Of a DNA stretch of 64,000 nucleotides, positions 25,275 through 34,893 are shown in pieces. The position numbers and the translations under genes were made by a program. Source of the DNA: Ketobacter sp963922875 (GTDB taxonomy: Bacteria > Pseudomonadota > Gammaproteobacteria > Pseudomonadales > Ketobacteraceae); the NCBI GenBank assembly GCA_963922875.1, contig CAWUJH010000003.1, positions 62,001-126,000 on the forward strand. Reading direction: 5' to 3'. Numbering within the stretch: the first letter of the stretch is position 1; the number at the start of each line of letters is the position of its first letter. A model generated the notes under the pieces. That model had not been told where the DNA came from and searched no databases. It was given only the letters and a program-made list of their open reading frames with translations.

Positions 25275-26873
25275 ATGCGACACTCACTGAACCATCCTTT
25301 TAGACTGCTAACTTTGGCTTCCACCATTGCCTTGGTGACGGCCTGTGGCAGTAGCAATAATGATTCTTCCCCTGCCCAGCGAGAATTTGCCGGCGTCGAA
25401 TTGGCTACCACCCTGACTCCACTGGGAGAAGTACCTTCCGTAAAAGAAGAGGTTAAGGTGTTACTGTCGGGGGGCATCAGTGAAGTGCAAGATCGTGCTG
25501 GCTTCAGCCTCTACACCTTCGATAATGATCCTATTGGTGGTTCTGCCTGTGTGGAAGGTTGTCTGGATACCTGGCCGGCACTATTAGCCTCCGAGGGGCA
25601 GGCGGCTGAAAGGCCCTTTACCATTATCGATCGCGGAGACGGTAATCTGCAGTGGGCGTTGCGGGACAAACCTTTGTACTTTTTTAAAAACGATTTGGCG
25701 GCTGGCGATATTAATGGCGATGGCGCCGGTGGTCTGTTCCATGTAGCTACCTTTGCTCCGGTGCTGGAAAACAAAGAAAATATCGATGTGGTAGGGGAAT
25801 TTCTAGTGGCATCGGGTACCACGCTGGTGGGCTTGCCTGCGAGTGATAGCGCAGGCTTTACCCCGACTCTGGTGAACAAAGATCGAATGACACTCTATAC
25901 CTTTGATAATGACGTGGTGGGCCAGGAACCCAGTTGCGCTGGAGGTTGTCTGGGGGTTTGGCCGCCCCTGTTGGCGGAAGAGGGCGACACGGCTGTAGCA
26001 CCCTTTAGTTTGATTGAGCGAGAACTCAATGCCGGTGAAGAGGACGTTCAACAGTGGGCCTACCAGGGCAAACCGCTGTATTTTTTTAAGAATGACATAG
26101 TAGCGGGGGATGCTTTGGGTGAAGATGCCAATCCGTCGTTTTCCTTCGCTCACATAGTACCGGTGCGTGAAGGGACTTCGGAAGTTGGCACTGTTCTGGT
26201 GGCCACTGGTCGCACCAAGCTCACTTCGGATGATCTCGAAGTGAAACTGGAAGCCCGCGAAGGATTTTCCCTATACACATCCAGTAATGATCAACCCGGC
26301 GTTAGCAATTGTGTTGGCAACTGTGTTGATACCTGGCCTGCGCTACTGGCTCATGAAGGTGCAGAGGCGGTTGCTCCATTTAGTTTTGTGGATCGGGGTA
26401 ATGGTATCCAACAGTGGGCGGTCAATGGCTTTCCACTGTATTTCTTTAAGAATGATGTAGCCCCCGGTGATATCAATGGCGATGACAAGGGGCCATTCAG
26501 TCTTGCTCGAGTCGCGCCAGTTGCGGTTGAGACATTGACCGAAATCGGTTCCATTTTTGTGGGCAATGGCAACTTAGAGGACGCCAGTGGTGCTGCTGAC
26601 GATACCCATCAAGGGTTCAGCCTGTATGTGTTTGCCAACGATGAGAGCGGTGTATCCAACTGTAGCGGTGGATGCGCCGGTGTTTGGCCGCCACTGTTTG
26701 CACCTGAGGGTAGCACTGACTTTGGAGACTTTACCGTCATCGAGCGTACTGATCCAGAAGGTTTACAGTGGACCTACAAAGGCCAGCCCCTGTACTTCTT
26801 CGTGAATGACCAAGTACCGGGCGATGCACTAGGAGAAGCGGCGAATCCAAGCTTTACGCCGGCTAAACCCTAA
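25275..26873 (+). CDS. lipoprotein with four COG4315/Lipoprotein_15 repeats
   Basis: About 532 residues. The ATG at 25275 has GGAGAT upstream. A signal peptide ends in the lipobox LVTAC (Cys near residue 24). Four repeats of about 115-130 residues each follow, containing SLYTFDNDPIGG/ACVEGCLDTWPALL, then QWAL..KPLYFFKND. This is the secreted repeat family (Lipoprotein_15) with paired Cys and a Yx(F/Y)xxD motif in each copy. Function is unknown in general; the family is exported and often linked to redox or copper contexts. The gene is monocistronic and ends in a terminator. Confidence 0.88.
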   Translation: MRHSLNHPFRLLTLASTIALVTACGSSNNDSSPAQREFAGVELATTLTPLGEVPSVKEEVKVLLSGGISEVQDRAGFSLYTFDNDPIGGSACVEGCLDTWPALLASEGQAAERPFTIIDRGDGNLQWALRDKPLYFFKNDLAAGDINGDGAGGLFHVATFAPVLENKENIDVVGEFLVASGTTLVGLPASDSAGFTPTLVNKDRMTLYTFDNDVVGQEPSCAGGCLGVWPPLLAEEGDTAVAPFSLIERELNAGEEDVQQWAYQGKPLYFFKNDIVAGDALGEDANPSFSFAHIVPVREGTSEVGTVLVATGRTKLTSDDLEVKLEAREGFSLYTSSNDQPGVSNCVGNCVDTWPALLAHEGAEAVAPFSFVDRGNGIQQWAVNGFPLYFFKNDVAPGDINGDDKGPFSLARVAPVAVETLTEIGSIFVGNGNLEDASGAADDTHQGFSLYVFANDESGVSNCSGGCAGVWPPLFAPEGSTDFGDFTVIERTDPEGLQWTYKGQPLYFFVNDQVPGDALGEAANPSFTPAKP

Positions 26874-26894
26874 ATAAAGAGGAAGCTCACAAAT

Positions 26895-26924
26895 AAACAG
26901 GGGTGCGATAATTCACCCCTGTTT
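26895..26924 (+). terminator. terminator after lipoprotein gene
   Basis: AAACAGGGGTG (26895-26905) pairs perfectly with CACCCCTGTTT (26914-26924) across an 8-base loop. Confidence 0.8.
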
Positions 26925-27214
26925 CTAAATGAGTTGTTTATTACCGATAACCTGACGGATCAGGATATGGTGAATTGCCAGCCCTGCAAGCGCTGCTGGA
27001 AAATGAGCGCAAACATAAGATCTGCTTACAAGCTGCTTAAACTAAAATAATTCAATCTTATATTCATTTTCTGCCCCTTATTACTTACCATCTGTCCAAG
27101 TTCTGCATTAACACCCTGATGCAAAAAGAGACCGCAAAAAAATAGACATCGATGCCCTGGAGCACCTATGCAAGCCAATCCAATGCGAAGTATCCGACCT
27201 GTTGGAGCTCACTG
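26925..27214. other. leader region of the sigma-54 activator gene
   Basis: No gene is supported. The frame of the activator is open from 27152 but that extension is not conserved in appearance. No clear -24/-12 or -35/-10 pair stands out. Confidence 0.4.
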
Positions 27215-28699
27215 ATGGGCACTAAAGACCAACCTGTTCTCATCAGCTGGATCGGCGGCAATGATTTAAAGGCGGTATCAGGTGACGAACAAGGCCCCAT
27301 TTGCGCCACCCTCAAATCCGAATCATTCCAATCGGTAGAACTGCTTTACAACTATCCAGAAGTGCAAGTAAAGCCCTACCTCGAATGGCTCACACAGCAA
27401 GTGGATATCTCAATCCACGCTCATCCAGCACCGCTTACCTCGCCGGTGAACTTTGGTGAAATATATCAGCAGGCGAACAAACACTTAAGCCGCCTGCAAT
27501 GCGATAACCAGAACATAGCCATTCTGCTTAGCCCCGGCACGCCCGCCATGCAATCCATTTGGGTGTTATTGGGTAAAACCCGCTTCCCCTGCATCTACTA
27601 TGAGTCTTCCCGCGAGGAAGGTGTGCAGCAGGTGGACATCCCTTTCGAATTGGCCGCGGAATACATTCCCGCGGCCAGTAGTCTTAATAGTGCCCAGTTA
27701 TCACAGTTGGCCGCGTTGGAAGCCCCGGTAAATGCTGCCTTTGACAGCATCCTTACCCGCAACCCGCGCATGCGAGACCTGAAGGCTCAGGCCCAGATCC
27801 TTGCCCAGCACGATGTGCCAGTGCTGATATATGGTGAGACCGGTACAGGCAAGGAACTGTTTGCCCGCGCCATCCACAACGCCAGCAGCCGGGTCCGTGA
27901 GGCTTTCATCCCCCTGAACTGCGGCGCTATTCCGCCGGAGCTGGTAGATTCTGTTCTGTTTGGTCACAAGAAAGGTGCCTTTACTGGGGCGGTAGCCGAT
28001 AAGCCTGGAATATTTGCCCAGGCTAATGGCGGCACCTTATTCCTGGACGAATTCGGTGAGCTAGAGCCTGTTGTGCAAGTGAGGTTGCTCCGGGTTCTGC
28101 AAGAAGGCACCTTCGTCCCCGTGGGAGACAGTAAAGAGATCAAAGTGGATATCCGACTGATTACCGCTACCCACCGCAACCTGATGGAAGCCGTATCCTC
28201 TGGCTCTTTCCGTGAGGACCTGTTTTACCGTGTTGCAGTTGGTGTTTTACACCTGCCTCCGCTGCGAGAGCGTGAGGGTGATCTATTATTACTAGGAGAT
28301 ACATTGCTAGCGGCATTGGGAGAGCAGGATATCGCTTTGAAACATAAAAAACTTTCTCCTGAGGCTAAAAATCTTATCCTTAGGCACCCGTGGCGGGGTA
28401 ATGTACGTGAGTTGCAGTCCACGCTTTTACGGGCAGCGCTTTGGTGTCAGGGGCAAATGATCTCTGATGAGGATATTCGTCAGTCATTGTTCCAAATGCC
28501 TGAAAAGGACGCCGGTATCGCAGCTAGGGATGTTTCACAAGGTATTGATATACAAGATTTAATAGGTGAATTCGTCAGCGACTATATTCGCCGAGCCCTG
28601 GACTGCAGTGGCCAGAATAAGACCCGTGCAGCCCAGCTGCTGGGGTTAAAGAACTACCAAACCCTAAATAATTGGATGGAAAAATACGGTATTTTCTGA
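27215..28699 (+). CDS. RtcR-like sigma-54 activator: CARF sensor, AAA+ domain, FIS-type HTH
   Basis: 494 residues from the ATG at 27215 (GGAG 7 bases upstream). Residues 1-175 look like a CARF domain: VLISWIGGND at the start and ILLSPGTPAMQSIWVLL near 110, which matches the glycine-containing ligand loop of RtcR (TTGTHVAQICWFLL). Residues 180-410 form the sigma-54 AAA+ domain, with GETGTGKE at about 206, GAFTGA at 254 (contact with sigma-54) and Walker B FLDEFGELE. A FIS-type HTH ends the protein. RtcR normally activates RNA-repair genes; this one lies 43-60 bases upstream of hsdR with a sigma-54 promoter in the gap. It should sense a nucleotide or RNA-end ligand and switch on the restriction/nuclease operon (inference). 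Confidence 0.9.
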   Translation: MGTKDQPVLISWIGGNDLKAVSGDEQGPICATLKSESFQSVELLYNYPEVQVKPYLEWLTQQVDISIHAHPAPLTSPVNFGEIYQQANKHLSRLQCDNQNIAILLSPGTPAMQSIWVLLGKTRFPCIYYESSREEGVQQVDIPFELAAEYIPAASSLNSAQLSQLAALEAPVNAAFDSILTRNPRMRDLKAQAQILAQHDVPVLIYGETGTGKELFARAIHNASSRVREAFIPLNCGAIPPELVDSVLFGHKKGAFTGAVADKPGIFAQANGGTLFLDEFGELEPVVQVRLLRVLQEGTFVPVGDSKEIKVDIRLITATHRNLMEAVSSGSFREDLFYRVAVGVLHLPPLREREGDLLLLGDTLLAALGEQDIALKHKKLSPEAKNLILRHPWRGNVRELQSTLLRAALWCQGQMISDEDIRQSLFQMPEKDAGIAARDVSQGIDIQDLIGEFVSDYIRRALDCSGQNKTRAAQLLGLKNYQTLNNWMEKYGIF

Positions 28700-28714
28700 C
28701 ACTAAAACCAACAT

Positions 28715-28731
28715 TGGCACGGCCTTCGCTT
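28715..28731 (+). promoter_or_regulatory. sigma-54 (-24/-12) promoter of the hsd operon
   Basis: TTGGCACGGCCTTCGCT matches the consensus TTGGCACG-N4-TTGCT at all but one core position (TCGC for TTGC), with correct 10-base spacing between GG (28717-28718) and GC (28729-28730). Predicted transcription start is about 28741, just before hsdR. It lies directly after the activator gene that carries GAFTGA. Confidence 0.8.
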
Positions 28732-28759
28732 TAAGGCGGTCATGGACAGAATAATTTTT

Positions 28760-31700
28760 ATGAAATCAGTGAACTTCGAATTCTTGCGACCCGAGAATGA
28801 CCTGCTAGCCAACCTTGGCGGCTTGGCTGAAGCTGTGTTGCATATCGATCCGGGCAGCGCACTGACCCGTTTGCGCAGCTTTGCCGAAGAGCTCACCAAG
28901 GCAATCTACAAAGTGGAGCTGCTACCGCGTATGCCGCAATCCAGCTTCTATGAGCTGATCAAAAGCCCGGTTTTTGAAGATTGTGTGAGCAAATCACTGA
29001 TTCATCAGATCAACTTTTTACGCATTCAAGGTAATGATACCGCCCATGGCGCACAAGGCGAGTTACGTAATGCGCAAATGTCCTTGGGCACGGCGCACCA
29101 GTTGGCCATGTACATGGGCATTAAGTATTACGGCAAGAAAAAGGAACAAATCGCCGAATTCGTTGATGTAAAAGACCCAACCTCAACGCTAAACCAGCTG
29201 CAAAAATCCGTTTCAAGCTACGAGAAAGAACTGCAAAAGCAGCAGGACGAGCTCGAAAGAGTCATGGAGCAGCTGGAGCGTGAGCGCACCAGAAACATCG
29301 AAAAGCTGGAACCGCCTGCCAAGCCTGATCAGCAGAAGCGCCAACGACAAAGCCAGCAAGTGGCCGACAGCCTGCAATGGAACGAAGCCAAAACCCGCAC
29401 TTTGCTGATCGATGCCATGCTTTTGCAAGCCGGCTGGGATATTCAGAACACCGATCAGGTGAGTCAGGAATTCGAAGTGAGCTTCCCCCCTGACGTGAAC
29501 AGTAATCCATCAGGAAAGGGGTATGTGGATTACGTGCTCTGGGGCGATAACGGGCATCCGTTGGCGGTGATTGAGGCTAAGAAGTCCGGCAACACCAACC
29601 TTCAGGCCGGTCGTGAGCAAGCCCGTCTCTATGCCGATGCCTTTGAACATATGGGTTACCAGCGCCCAGTCATTTTCTATTCCAACGGCTACGAAACCTT
29701 TATCTGGGACGATCACCAATACAACACCTATCGCCCGGTGTATGGCTTCTACAGCAAGGACAGCCTGGATTACCTGATCTATCAGCGTCATTATCGCGCG
29801 GCAGAGCTGGAAAAATTCAATCCAGAACTTAGCATTGCTGACCGTCCGTACCAGATTGAAGCCATCAAAACAGTTGCAGCGCACTTCCAAAGCCAGCGCC
29901 GCAAAGCACTCATCATTCAGGCCACCGGTACCGGTAAAACCCGCGTAGCCATAGCACTGGCTGAACTGCTGCTGCGTACCGGCTGGGCCAAACGGGCACT
30001 GTTCCTGTGCGACCGCAAAGAGCTGCGAGTACAGGCCGATGATGCCTTTAAACAAAACCTTCCCTCTGAACCGCGCTGTGTGATTGGTGAAACCAACAAG
30101 ATTGATCAAAGTGCGCGTATCTATATTGCCACTTACCCCGGCATGATGAACCGCTTCGCGCAATTGGATGTGGGCTTCTTCGATCTCATCATTGCCGACG
30201 AATCTCATCGCAGCATCTACAACAAATACCGCGACCTGTTTGATTACTTCGATGCCTTACAAGTGGGCTTAACGGCAACCCCGGTGAGATTCATTAGCCG
30301 CAATACGTTCGATATCTTCGACTGCGAAACCACCGACCCAACCTTTGAGTTCGGCTTGGACGCGGCCATTAACAACGAGCCACCGTATCTGGTGCCGTTT
30401 CGGGTCAAAGACCTTACCACCAACTTTCTGCGTGATGGTATTCACTACAACGATCTAACAGAACAACAAAAGCGTCAGTTAGAAGAAGACCTGGGCGAGG
30501 AAGAGGCCCGCAATACCACCATCGCCGGTAAAGATATTGGTCGTAAGATCTTCAGTGAAGATACCGACCGCATCATTCTGGAAAACCTGATCAACAATGG
30601 CATCAAGGACGAGACAGGCTCCTTAGTTGGCAAAACCATCATCTTCGCCCAGCGCCAAGATCACGCCGAGCACCTGGAAAAACTCTTCTGCAAACTCTAC
30701 CCGCAATACGGCACCAAGGTGTGCAAGGTCATCCACAATGCCATTCCCCATGTAGAAAGCCTGATCAAAGAATTCAAAAAAGCCGATAACGGTTTTCGCA
30801 TCGCGATTTCGGTGGATATGCTCGATACCGGCATAGACGTGCCGGAAGTCGTAAACCTGGTGTTTGCCAAGCCCGTAAAAAGCTGGGTGAAGTTCTGGCA
30901 GATAATTGGCCGTGGCACGCGCTTGCGCCCCAATCTTTTTGGCCCCGGCAAGCACAAGACCGAATTCCTGATTTTCGACCATTATGGCAACTTCGACTTC
31001 TTCGAAGAAGAATATCAAGAGCCCGACGACACCGGCAGTAGATCTTTGCTGCAAACCACGTTTGAAGCCCGGCTTGAGCTGGCTCAGGTTGCCCTACACC
31101 AAAACCATGCGGCCGCTTTCGATGCCGCCATCGAATTACTGCGAGCCGATATTAACGATCTGCCCGACACCAGCATCGCCGTAAAGCGAGAATTACGCAC
31201 TGTACACCAGTTACAGCAAACCGATTTATTGAAGAAGTTCGATGCGAAAACCCAGCATCTGCTGGCCAATATCATCGCACCGTTAATGTCCTCCCGTGTG
31301 CTCCGCGACAAGCATGCCACCCAGCTGGACAAGCTCATGGCCACCATAGAGCGCTGCCTGGTAGAGCAAGCCAGCTGCTTTGATGATGGCAAAGATCAGC
31401 TGCTCGCCGAGCTGGACAAGCTGGCGGTGAACATTCAGGCGGTACGCCAGAAAGATGCCATCATTGCTGAAGTGCGCAGTGCCGACTTTTGGCAAACGCC
31501 CAATATAGAAAAGTTAGAAAAAGCCCGCAAAGAGTTGCGCGGCATAATGAAATATCGCCAGCAACGAACCGGCCCCGGCTATGAAACCAGCACCACACGC
31601 ACCGGAGATTCCGGTGTGCTAGAAGCTGAGCGCGAGGTAAAGATCGCCGGTGCTAACGAGGCCATGATCTACCGCCGCAGGCTCAAAGACATTCTGGATC

Positions 31701-32143
31701 AAATGATAGCGGCTAACCCCACGTTGCAGAAAATCCGCAAAGGGGAAGCCATTGCAGAGCCAGAATTAAAAACACTGACTTCTACCATTCTCACCAGCCA
31801 CCCAGGTGTAAGCCTAGAGGTATTGAACGAATTTTATGGCCGTACCGCAGATCAATTACACCTAACGGTACGTGAAATAATCGGGCTGGACTCGCAAGCG
31901 ATCGAAGACCACTTCAAAAGCTTTCTGCATGCCCACCCAACGCTCACCGCCCAGCAAGTGCGGTTTATGAACCTGCTGAAAAATTACATCGCCCAGCACG
32001 GTTCCATTGTGATCGAAAAGCTCTACGACACCCCATTTACCTCGGTTTCCCACGAAGGCATCGACGGCGTATTCACAGCTGAGGACGTGGGTGAGCTGAT
32101 TGCCGTGTTGAAACCTTTTATCAAGCAGGATGAGGCCCGTTGA
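28760..32143 (+). CDS. hsdR: type I restriction enzyme, R subunit
   Basis: About 1127 residues from the ATG at 28760; an in-frame ATG at 28742 would lie at the predicted transcription start, so the second ATG is preferred, but neither has a strong Shine-Dalgarno. Domains in order: DUF4145-like N terminus (about 1-110), coiled coil (about 140-190), PD-(D/E)XK nuclease (VDYVLWGDNGHPLAVIEAKK, about 255-275), SF2 translocase with ATGTGKT (about 390), DESH, GLTATP and IGRGTR, and an EcoEI-type C-terminal domain. It cuts unmethylated DNA after ATP-driven translocation with HsdM and HsdS. It is first gene of the operon behind the sigma-54 promoter. Confidence 0.95.
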   Translation: MKSVNFEFLRPENDLLANLGGLAEAVLHIDPGSALTRLRSFAEELTKAIYKVELLPRMPQSSFYELIKSPVFEDCVSKSLIHQINFLRIQGNDTAHGAQGELRNAQMSLGTAHQLAMYMGIKYYGKKKEQIAEFVDVKDPTSTLNQLQKSVSSYEKELQKQQDELERVMEQLERERTRNIEKLEPPAKPDQQKRQRQSQQVADSLQWNEAKTRTLLIDAMLLQAGWDIQNTDQVSQEFEVSFPPDVNSNPSGKGYVDYVLWGDNGHPLAVIEAKKSGNTNLQAGREQARLYADAFEHMGYQRPVIFYSNGYETFIWDDHQYNTYRPVYGFYSKDSLDYLIYQRHYRAAELEKFNPELSIADRPYQIEAIKTVAAHFQSQRRKALIIQATGTGKTRVAIALAELLLRTGWAKRALFLCDRKELRVQADDAFKQNLPSEPRCVIGETNKIDQSARIYIATYPGMMNRFAQLDVGFFDLIIADESHRSIYNKYRDLFDYFDALQVGLTATPVRFISRNTFDIFDCETTDPTFEFGLDAAINNEPPYLVPFRVKDLTTNFLRDGIHYNDLTEQQKRQLEEDLGEEEARNTTIAGKDIGRKIFSEDTDRIILENLINNGIKDETGSLVGKTIIFAQRQDHAEHLEKLFCKLYPQYGTKVCKVIHNAIPHVESLIKEFKKADNGFRIAISVDMLDTGIDVPEVVNLVFAKPVKSWVKFWQIIGRGTRLRPNLFGPGKHKTEFLIFDHYGNFDFFEEEYQEPDDTGSRSLLQTTFEARLELAQVALHQNHAAAFDAAIELLRADINDLPDTSIAVKRELRTVHQLQQTDLLKKFDAKTQHLLANIIAPLMSSRVLRDKHATQLDKLMATIERCLVEQASCFDDGKDQLLAELDKLAVNIQAVRQKDAIIAEVRSADFWQTPNIEKLEKARKELRGIMKYRQQRTGPGYETSTTRTGDSGVLEAEREVKIAGANEAMIYRRRLKDILDQMIAANPTLQKIRKGEAIAEPELKTLTSTILTSHPGVSLEVLNEFYGRTADQLHLTVREIIGLDSQAIEDHFKSFLHAHPTLTAQQVRFMNLLKNYIAQHGSIVIEKLYDTPFTSVSHEGIDGVFTAEDVGELIAVLKPFIKQDEAR

Positions 32144-33183
32144 TGAAAAAGGTTGATGCACTTATGGAGCAGCATATTGAAATTTATCAATCAGCCGAAG
32201 GGCAAGCTGAAATAGCCCTTCGGTTAGAGGCTCAGACGCTTTGGGTGAGTCAGGTCCAGATGGCAGAATTGTTTGCTACTACCGCAGATAATATCAGTCT
32301 TCACTTAAAAAATATCTATAAAGACAAAGAGTTAGATGAAAAATCAACTACCGAGGATTTCTCGGTAGTTCGTCAAGAAGGCAAAAGACAAGTACGCCGT
32401 AATCTTAAACACTATAATCTGGATGCCATTATCTCTGTCGGTTATCGGGTTAATTCAAGTCAGGCAACACGCTTTCGTCAGTGGGCTACTCGCGTACTAC
32501 GAGACTATCTAGCCAAAGGCTATGCGCTCGATAAGGCGCGTTTCGAGAAGAACGCTGCAGAGCTGGAACAGACTTTATTATTGATTCAAAAAGCAGCCCA
32601 AAGTCCCGAGTTATCTGGTTTGGCTGGGCGTGGCTTGGTCGATATCGTTTCCCGCTATACCCAAACGTTCTTATGGTTGCAGCGGTATGACGAAGGCTTG
32701 CTGGATGAGCCAACAGGACAGCAAGGTGGTAGCCTGCCGAGTGAAACTGAGGCATCAGCGGCATTAAATCAATTAAAAACACAGCTAATCGAACGCGGCG
32801 AAGCCACAGAGCTATTTGCCCGAGTGAGAGGCCCCGGTCTTGGTGCGATTCTGGGTAATTTAGAGCAGTCAGTTTTTGGCGAGCCAGCCTACCCAAGCAT
32901 AGAAAGCAAGGCGTCACACTTACTGTATTTTGTTGTCAAGAATCACCCTTTCGTCGACGGCAACAAGCGTAGCGGTGCGTTCTTGTTTGTGGATTTTCTA
33001 CACCGCAATAAGCGTCTTTTCAATGATATGGGCGAACCTGTGATCAACGATATGGGGCTAGCCGCCTTAACACTCCTGGTGGCGGAGTCTGACCCCAAGC
33101 AGAAAGAGGTGTTAATCCGCTTGATCATGAACATGCTGAGTCGTTCAGCCACTGCAACACCCGAGGCTGAGACAAAGTCCTAA
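32143..33183 (+). CDS. RhuM-like N-terminal domain fused to Fic/Doc domain
   Basis: About 346 residues, start ATG 32143 overlapping the hsdR stop (TGATG). Residues about 10-125 match the RhuM virulence-protein family (LWVSQVQMAELFATTADNIS, FRQWATRVLRDYLAKGYAL). Residues about 190-330 form a Fic/Doc domain with HPFVDGNKRSG (about 267-277). The Doc-type variant with Lys instead of the second Gly suggests phosphotransfer or altered chemistry rather than classic AMP transfer. Fic/RhuM genes are often embedded in type I hsd operons. It is more AT-rich than hsdR and hsdM on either side, so it may be inserted cargo. The likely role is a guard toxin or regulator (inference). Confidence 0.85.
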   Translation: MKKVDALMEQHIEIYQSAEGQAEIALRLEAQTLWVSQVQMAELFATTADNISLHLKNIYKDKELDEKSTTEDFSVVRQEGKRQVRRNLKHYNLDAIISVGYRVNSSQATRFRQWATRVLRDYLAKGYALDKARFEKNAAELEQTLLLIQKAAQSPELSGLAGRGLVDIVSRYTQTFLWLQRYDEGLLDEPTGQQGGSLPSETEASAALNQLKTQLIERGEATELFARVRGPGLGAILGNLEQSVFGEPAYPSIESKASHLLYFVVKNHPFVDGNKRSGAFLFVDFLHRNKRLFNDMGEPVINDMGLAALTLLVAESDPKQKEVLIRLIMNMLSRSATATPEAETKS

Positions 33184-33195
33184 AAACAAAAAAAA

Positions 33196-33251
33196 CGCGA
33201 CGCAATGCGTCGTGAATTTGAACGTACCAAAACGAGAGACACCGTCTCTCG
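33196..33251 (+). promoter_or_regulatory. two hairpins in the hsdM leader
   Basis: The first is CGACGC-AAT-GCGTCG (33198-33212, extendable by two pairs). The second is CGAGAGAC-ACC-GTCTCTCG (33233-33251), a perfect 8-bp stem ending 19 bases before the hsdM ATG. Neither has a T-tract, so they are more likely RNA processing or attenuation elements, or protein-binding palindromes, than terminators. Confidence 0.55.
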
Positions 33252-33270
33252 AAATTAATAGAGATACAAT

Positions 33271-34893
33271 ATGCTAACAGGCCAAATACGTAACGATATC
33301 GACAAACTCTGGGAAAAATTCTGGACCGGCGGTATCACCAACCCATTAACGGTGATCGAACAGATCAGCTACCTCATGTTTGCCCGCATGCTCGACATGC
33401 AGGAAGACATGGCCGAGCGCAAAGCCAATGCGCTGCAAAAACAACGCAAAGGTAACGGCGAGTTCGATCGCCTGTTCCCCAACATCCCAGAAGGCCAACT
33501 GCTGCGCTGGAAGAACTTTAAAAACCTAAGCGGAAAAGAACTGCACAAGCACCTCAAACAAAAGGTGTTTCCCTTCTTTGCCACACTCGGCCAAAAGTCA
33601 GATGAAAAAGACGGCCTTGGACCAGAAGGCAGCGCCATCGAAGCGTTAGGGCATATCGGCGAATACATGCAAGACGCCGACCTAGAAATCAAAAACGAAT
33701 CCGTACTGGTCAGCGCCGTAGAGATGGTCGATGAACTGCCGCTCACCAAAAGCGATGTAAAGGGCGATATTTACGAATACTTGCTCAGCAAGCTCACCAC
33801 AGCAGGCATTAACGGCCAGTTCCGTACCCCACGCCATATTATCGACGCCATGATCGAGCTGGTCGATCCGCAGCCCACGGAGAGCATCTGCGACCCCGCC
33901 TGTGGCACTGCCGGATTTCTAGCCCGCACCATGGAATACCTCAACCGAGTGCACTCTAGTGACGCAGGCATCTTTGAAGATGAAGAGGGCAACAAACACT
34001 ACACCGGCGACCTGTTAGAGCCTTATCGTGACCATATCAACAAGCACATGTTTTGGGGTTTCGACTTCGACACCACCATGCTGCGCGTATCCAGCATGAA
34101 TATGGCCCTGCACGGCGTGAATGGCGCAAACATTCTTTACCAAGACTCCTTAAGCAAATCCATTAAAGAAAACTTTCCGCAGCAGGAAGAAAACTTCTTC
34201 GATGTGATCCTGGCCAATCCACCCTTCAAAGGCAGCCTGGACGAAACCAACACCAACCCCGATGTGCTGGGCCTGGTGAAAACCAAAAAAACTGAGCTGC
34301 TATTTGTGGCGCATATTCTGCGCGCACTCAAACTCGGTGGCCGTGCCGCCGTAATCGTGCCCGATGGCGTACTGTTTGGCTCATCGAAAGCGCACCAACA
34401 ATTGCGCCAGGAGCTGATTGAAAACAACCAGCTTGAAGGAATTGTTAGCCTGCCCAGCGGGGTGTTCAAGCCCTACGCGGGTGTTAGCACCGCCATTCTG
34501 ATGTTTACCAAAGGTGGCAGCACCGAGCGGGTCTGGTTTTACGACCTGCAAGCCGATGGCTATTCGCTGGATGACAAACGGACTCTGCTAAAGGGAGAGG
34601 GGAGCAACGACCTGCCCGATGCTATAGCGAAGTGGAAACAATATCGTGCATTGGTGGAGGGCAATGCAACTGCCAAAAAGATCGACAAAGCGTTTGGTGA
34701 TAAAACACAGAAAGCGTTTGTGGTAGATGCTAAGGACATAGCAGACAACAAGTTTGATCTATCCATTAACCGTTATAAGGAAATGGTGTATGAGGAAGAG
34801 AAGTACGAAGACCCGAAGAAAATTCTGAAAAAGCTGAAAGCCCTTGAAAGCGAGATTATGGCTGATTTGGAAGAGTTGGAGGGGATGCTGTGA
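33271..34893 (+). CDS. hsdM: type I DNA methyltransferase, M subunit
   Basis: 540 residues. The N-terminal HsdM_N domain (LWEKFWTGGITNPLTVIEQI) is followed by the N6-adenine methyltransferase core with SAM-binding CDPACGTAGFL (about 206) and catalytic NPPF (about 315). It methylates adenine at the site set by HsdS. It overlaps hsdS by GTGA. Length is usual for the family and all key residues are present, so the system looks active. Confidence 0.96.
   Translation: MLTGQIRNDIDKLWEKFWTGGITNPLTVIEQISYLMFARMLDMQEDMAERKANALQKQRKGNGEFDRLFPNIPEGQLLRWKNFKNLSGKELHKHLKQKVFPFFATLGQKSDEKDGLGPEGSAIEALGHIGEYMQDADLEIKNESVLVSAVEMVDELPLTKSDVKGDIYEYLLSKLTTAGINGQFRTPRHIIDAMIELVDPQPTESICDPACGTAGFLARTMEYLNRVHSSDAGIFEDEEGNKHYTGDLLEPYRDHINKHMFWGFDFDTTMLRVSSMNMALHGVNGANILYQDSLSKSIKENFPQQEENFFDVILANPPFKGSLDETNTNPDVLGLVKTKKTELLFVAHILRALKLGGRAAVIVPDGVLFGSSKAHQQLRQELIENNQLEGIVSLPSGVFKPYAGVSTAILMFTKGGSTERVWFYDLQADGYSLDDKRTLLKGEGSNDLPDAIAKWKQYRALVEGNATAKKIDKAFGDKTQKAFVVDAKDIADNKFDLSINRYKEMVYEEEKYEDPKKILKKLKALESEIMADLEELEGML

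Noticed and set aside
29510..30208. A 232-codon minus-strand ORF within hsdR
   Set aside because: It is antisense to conserved hsdR motifs and matches no family.
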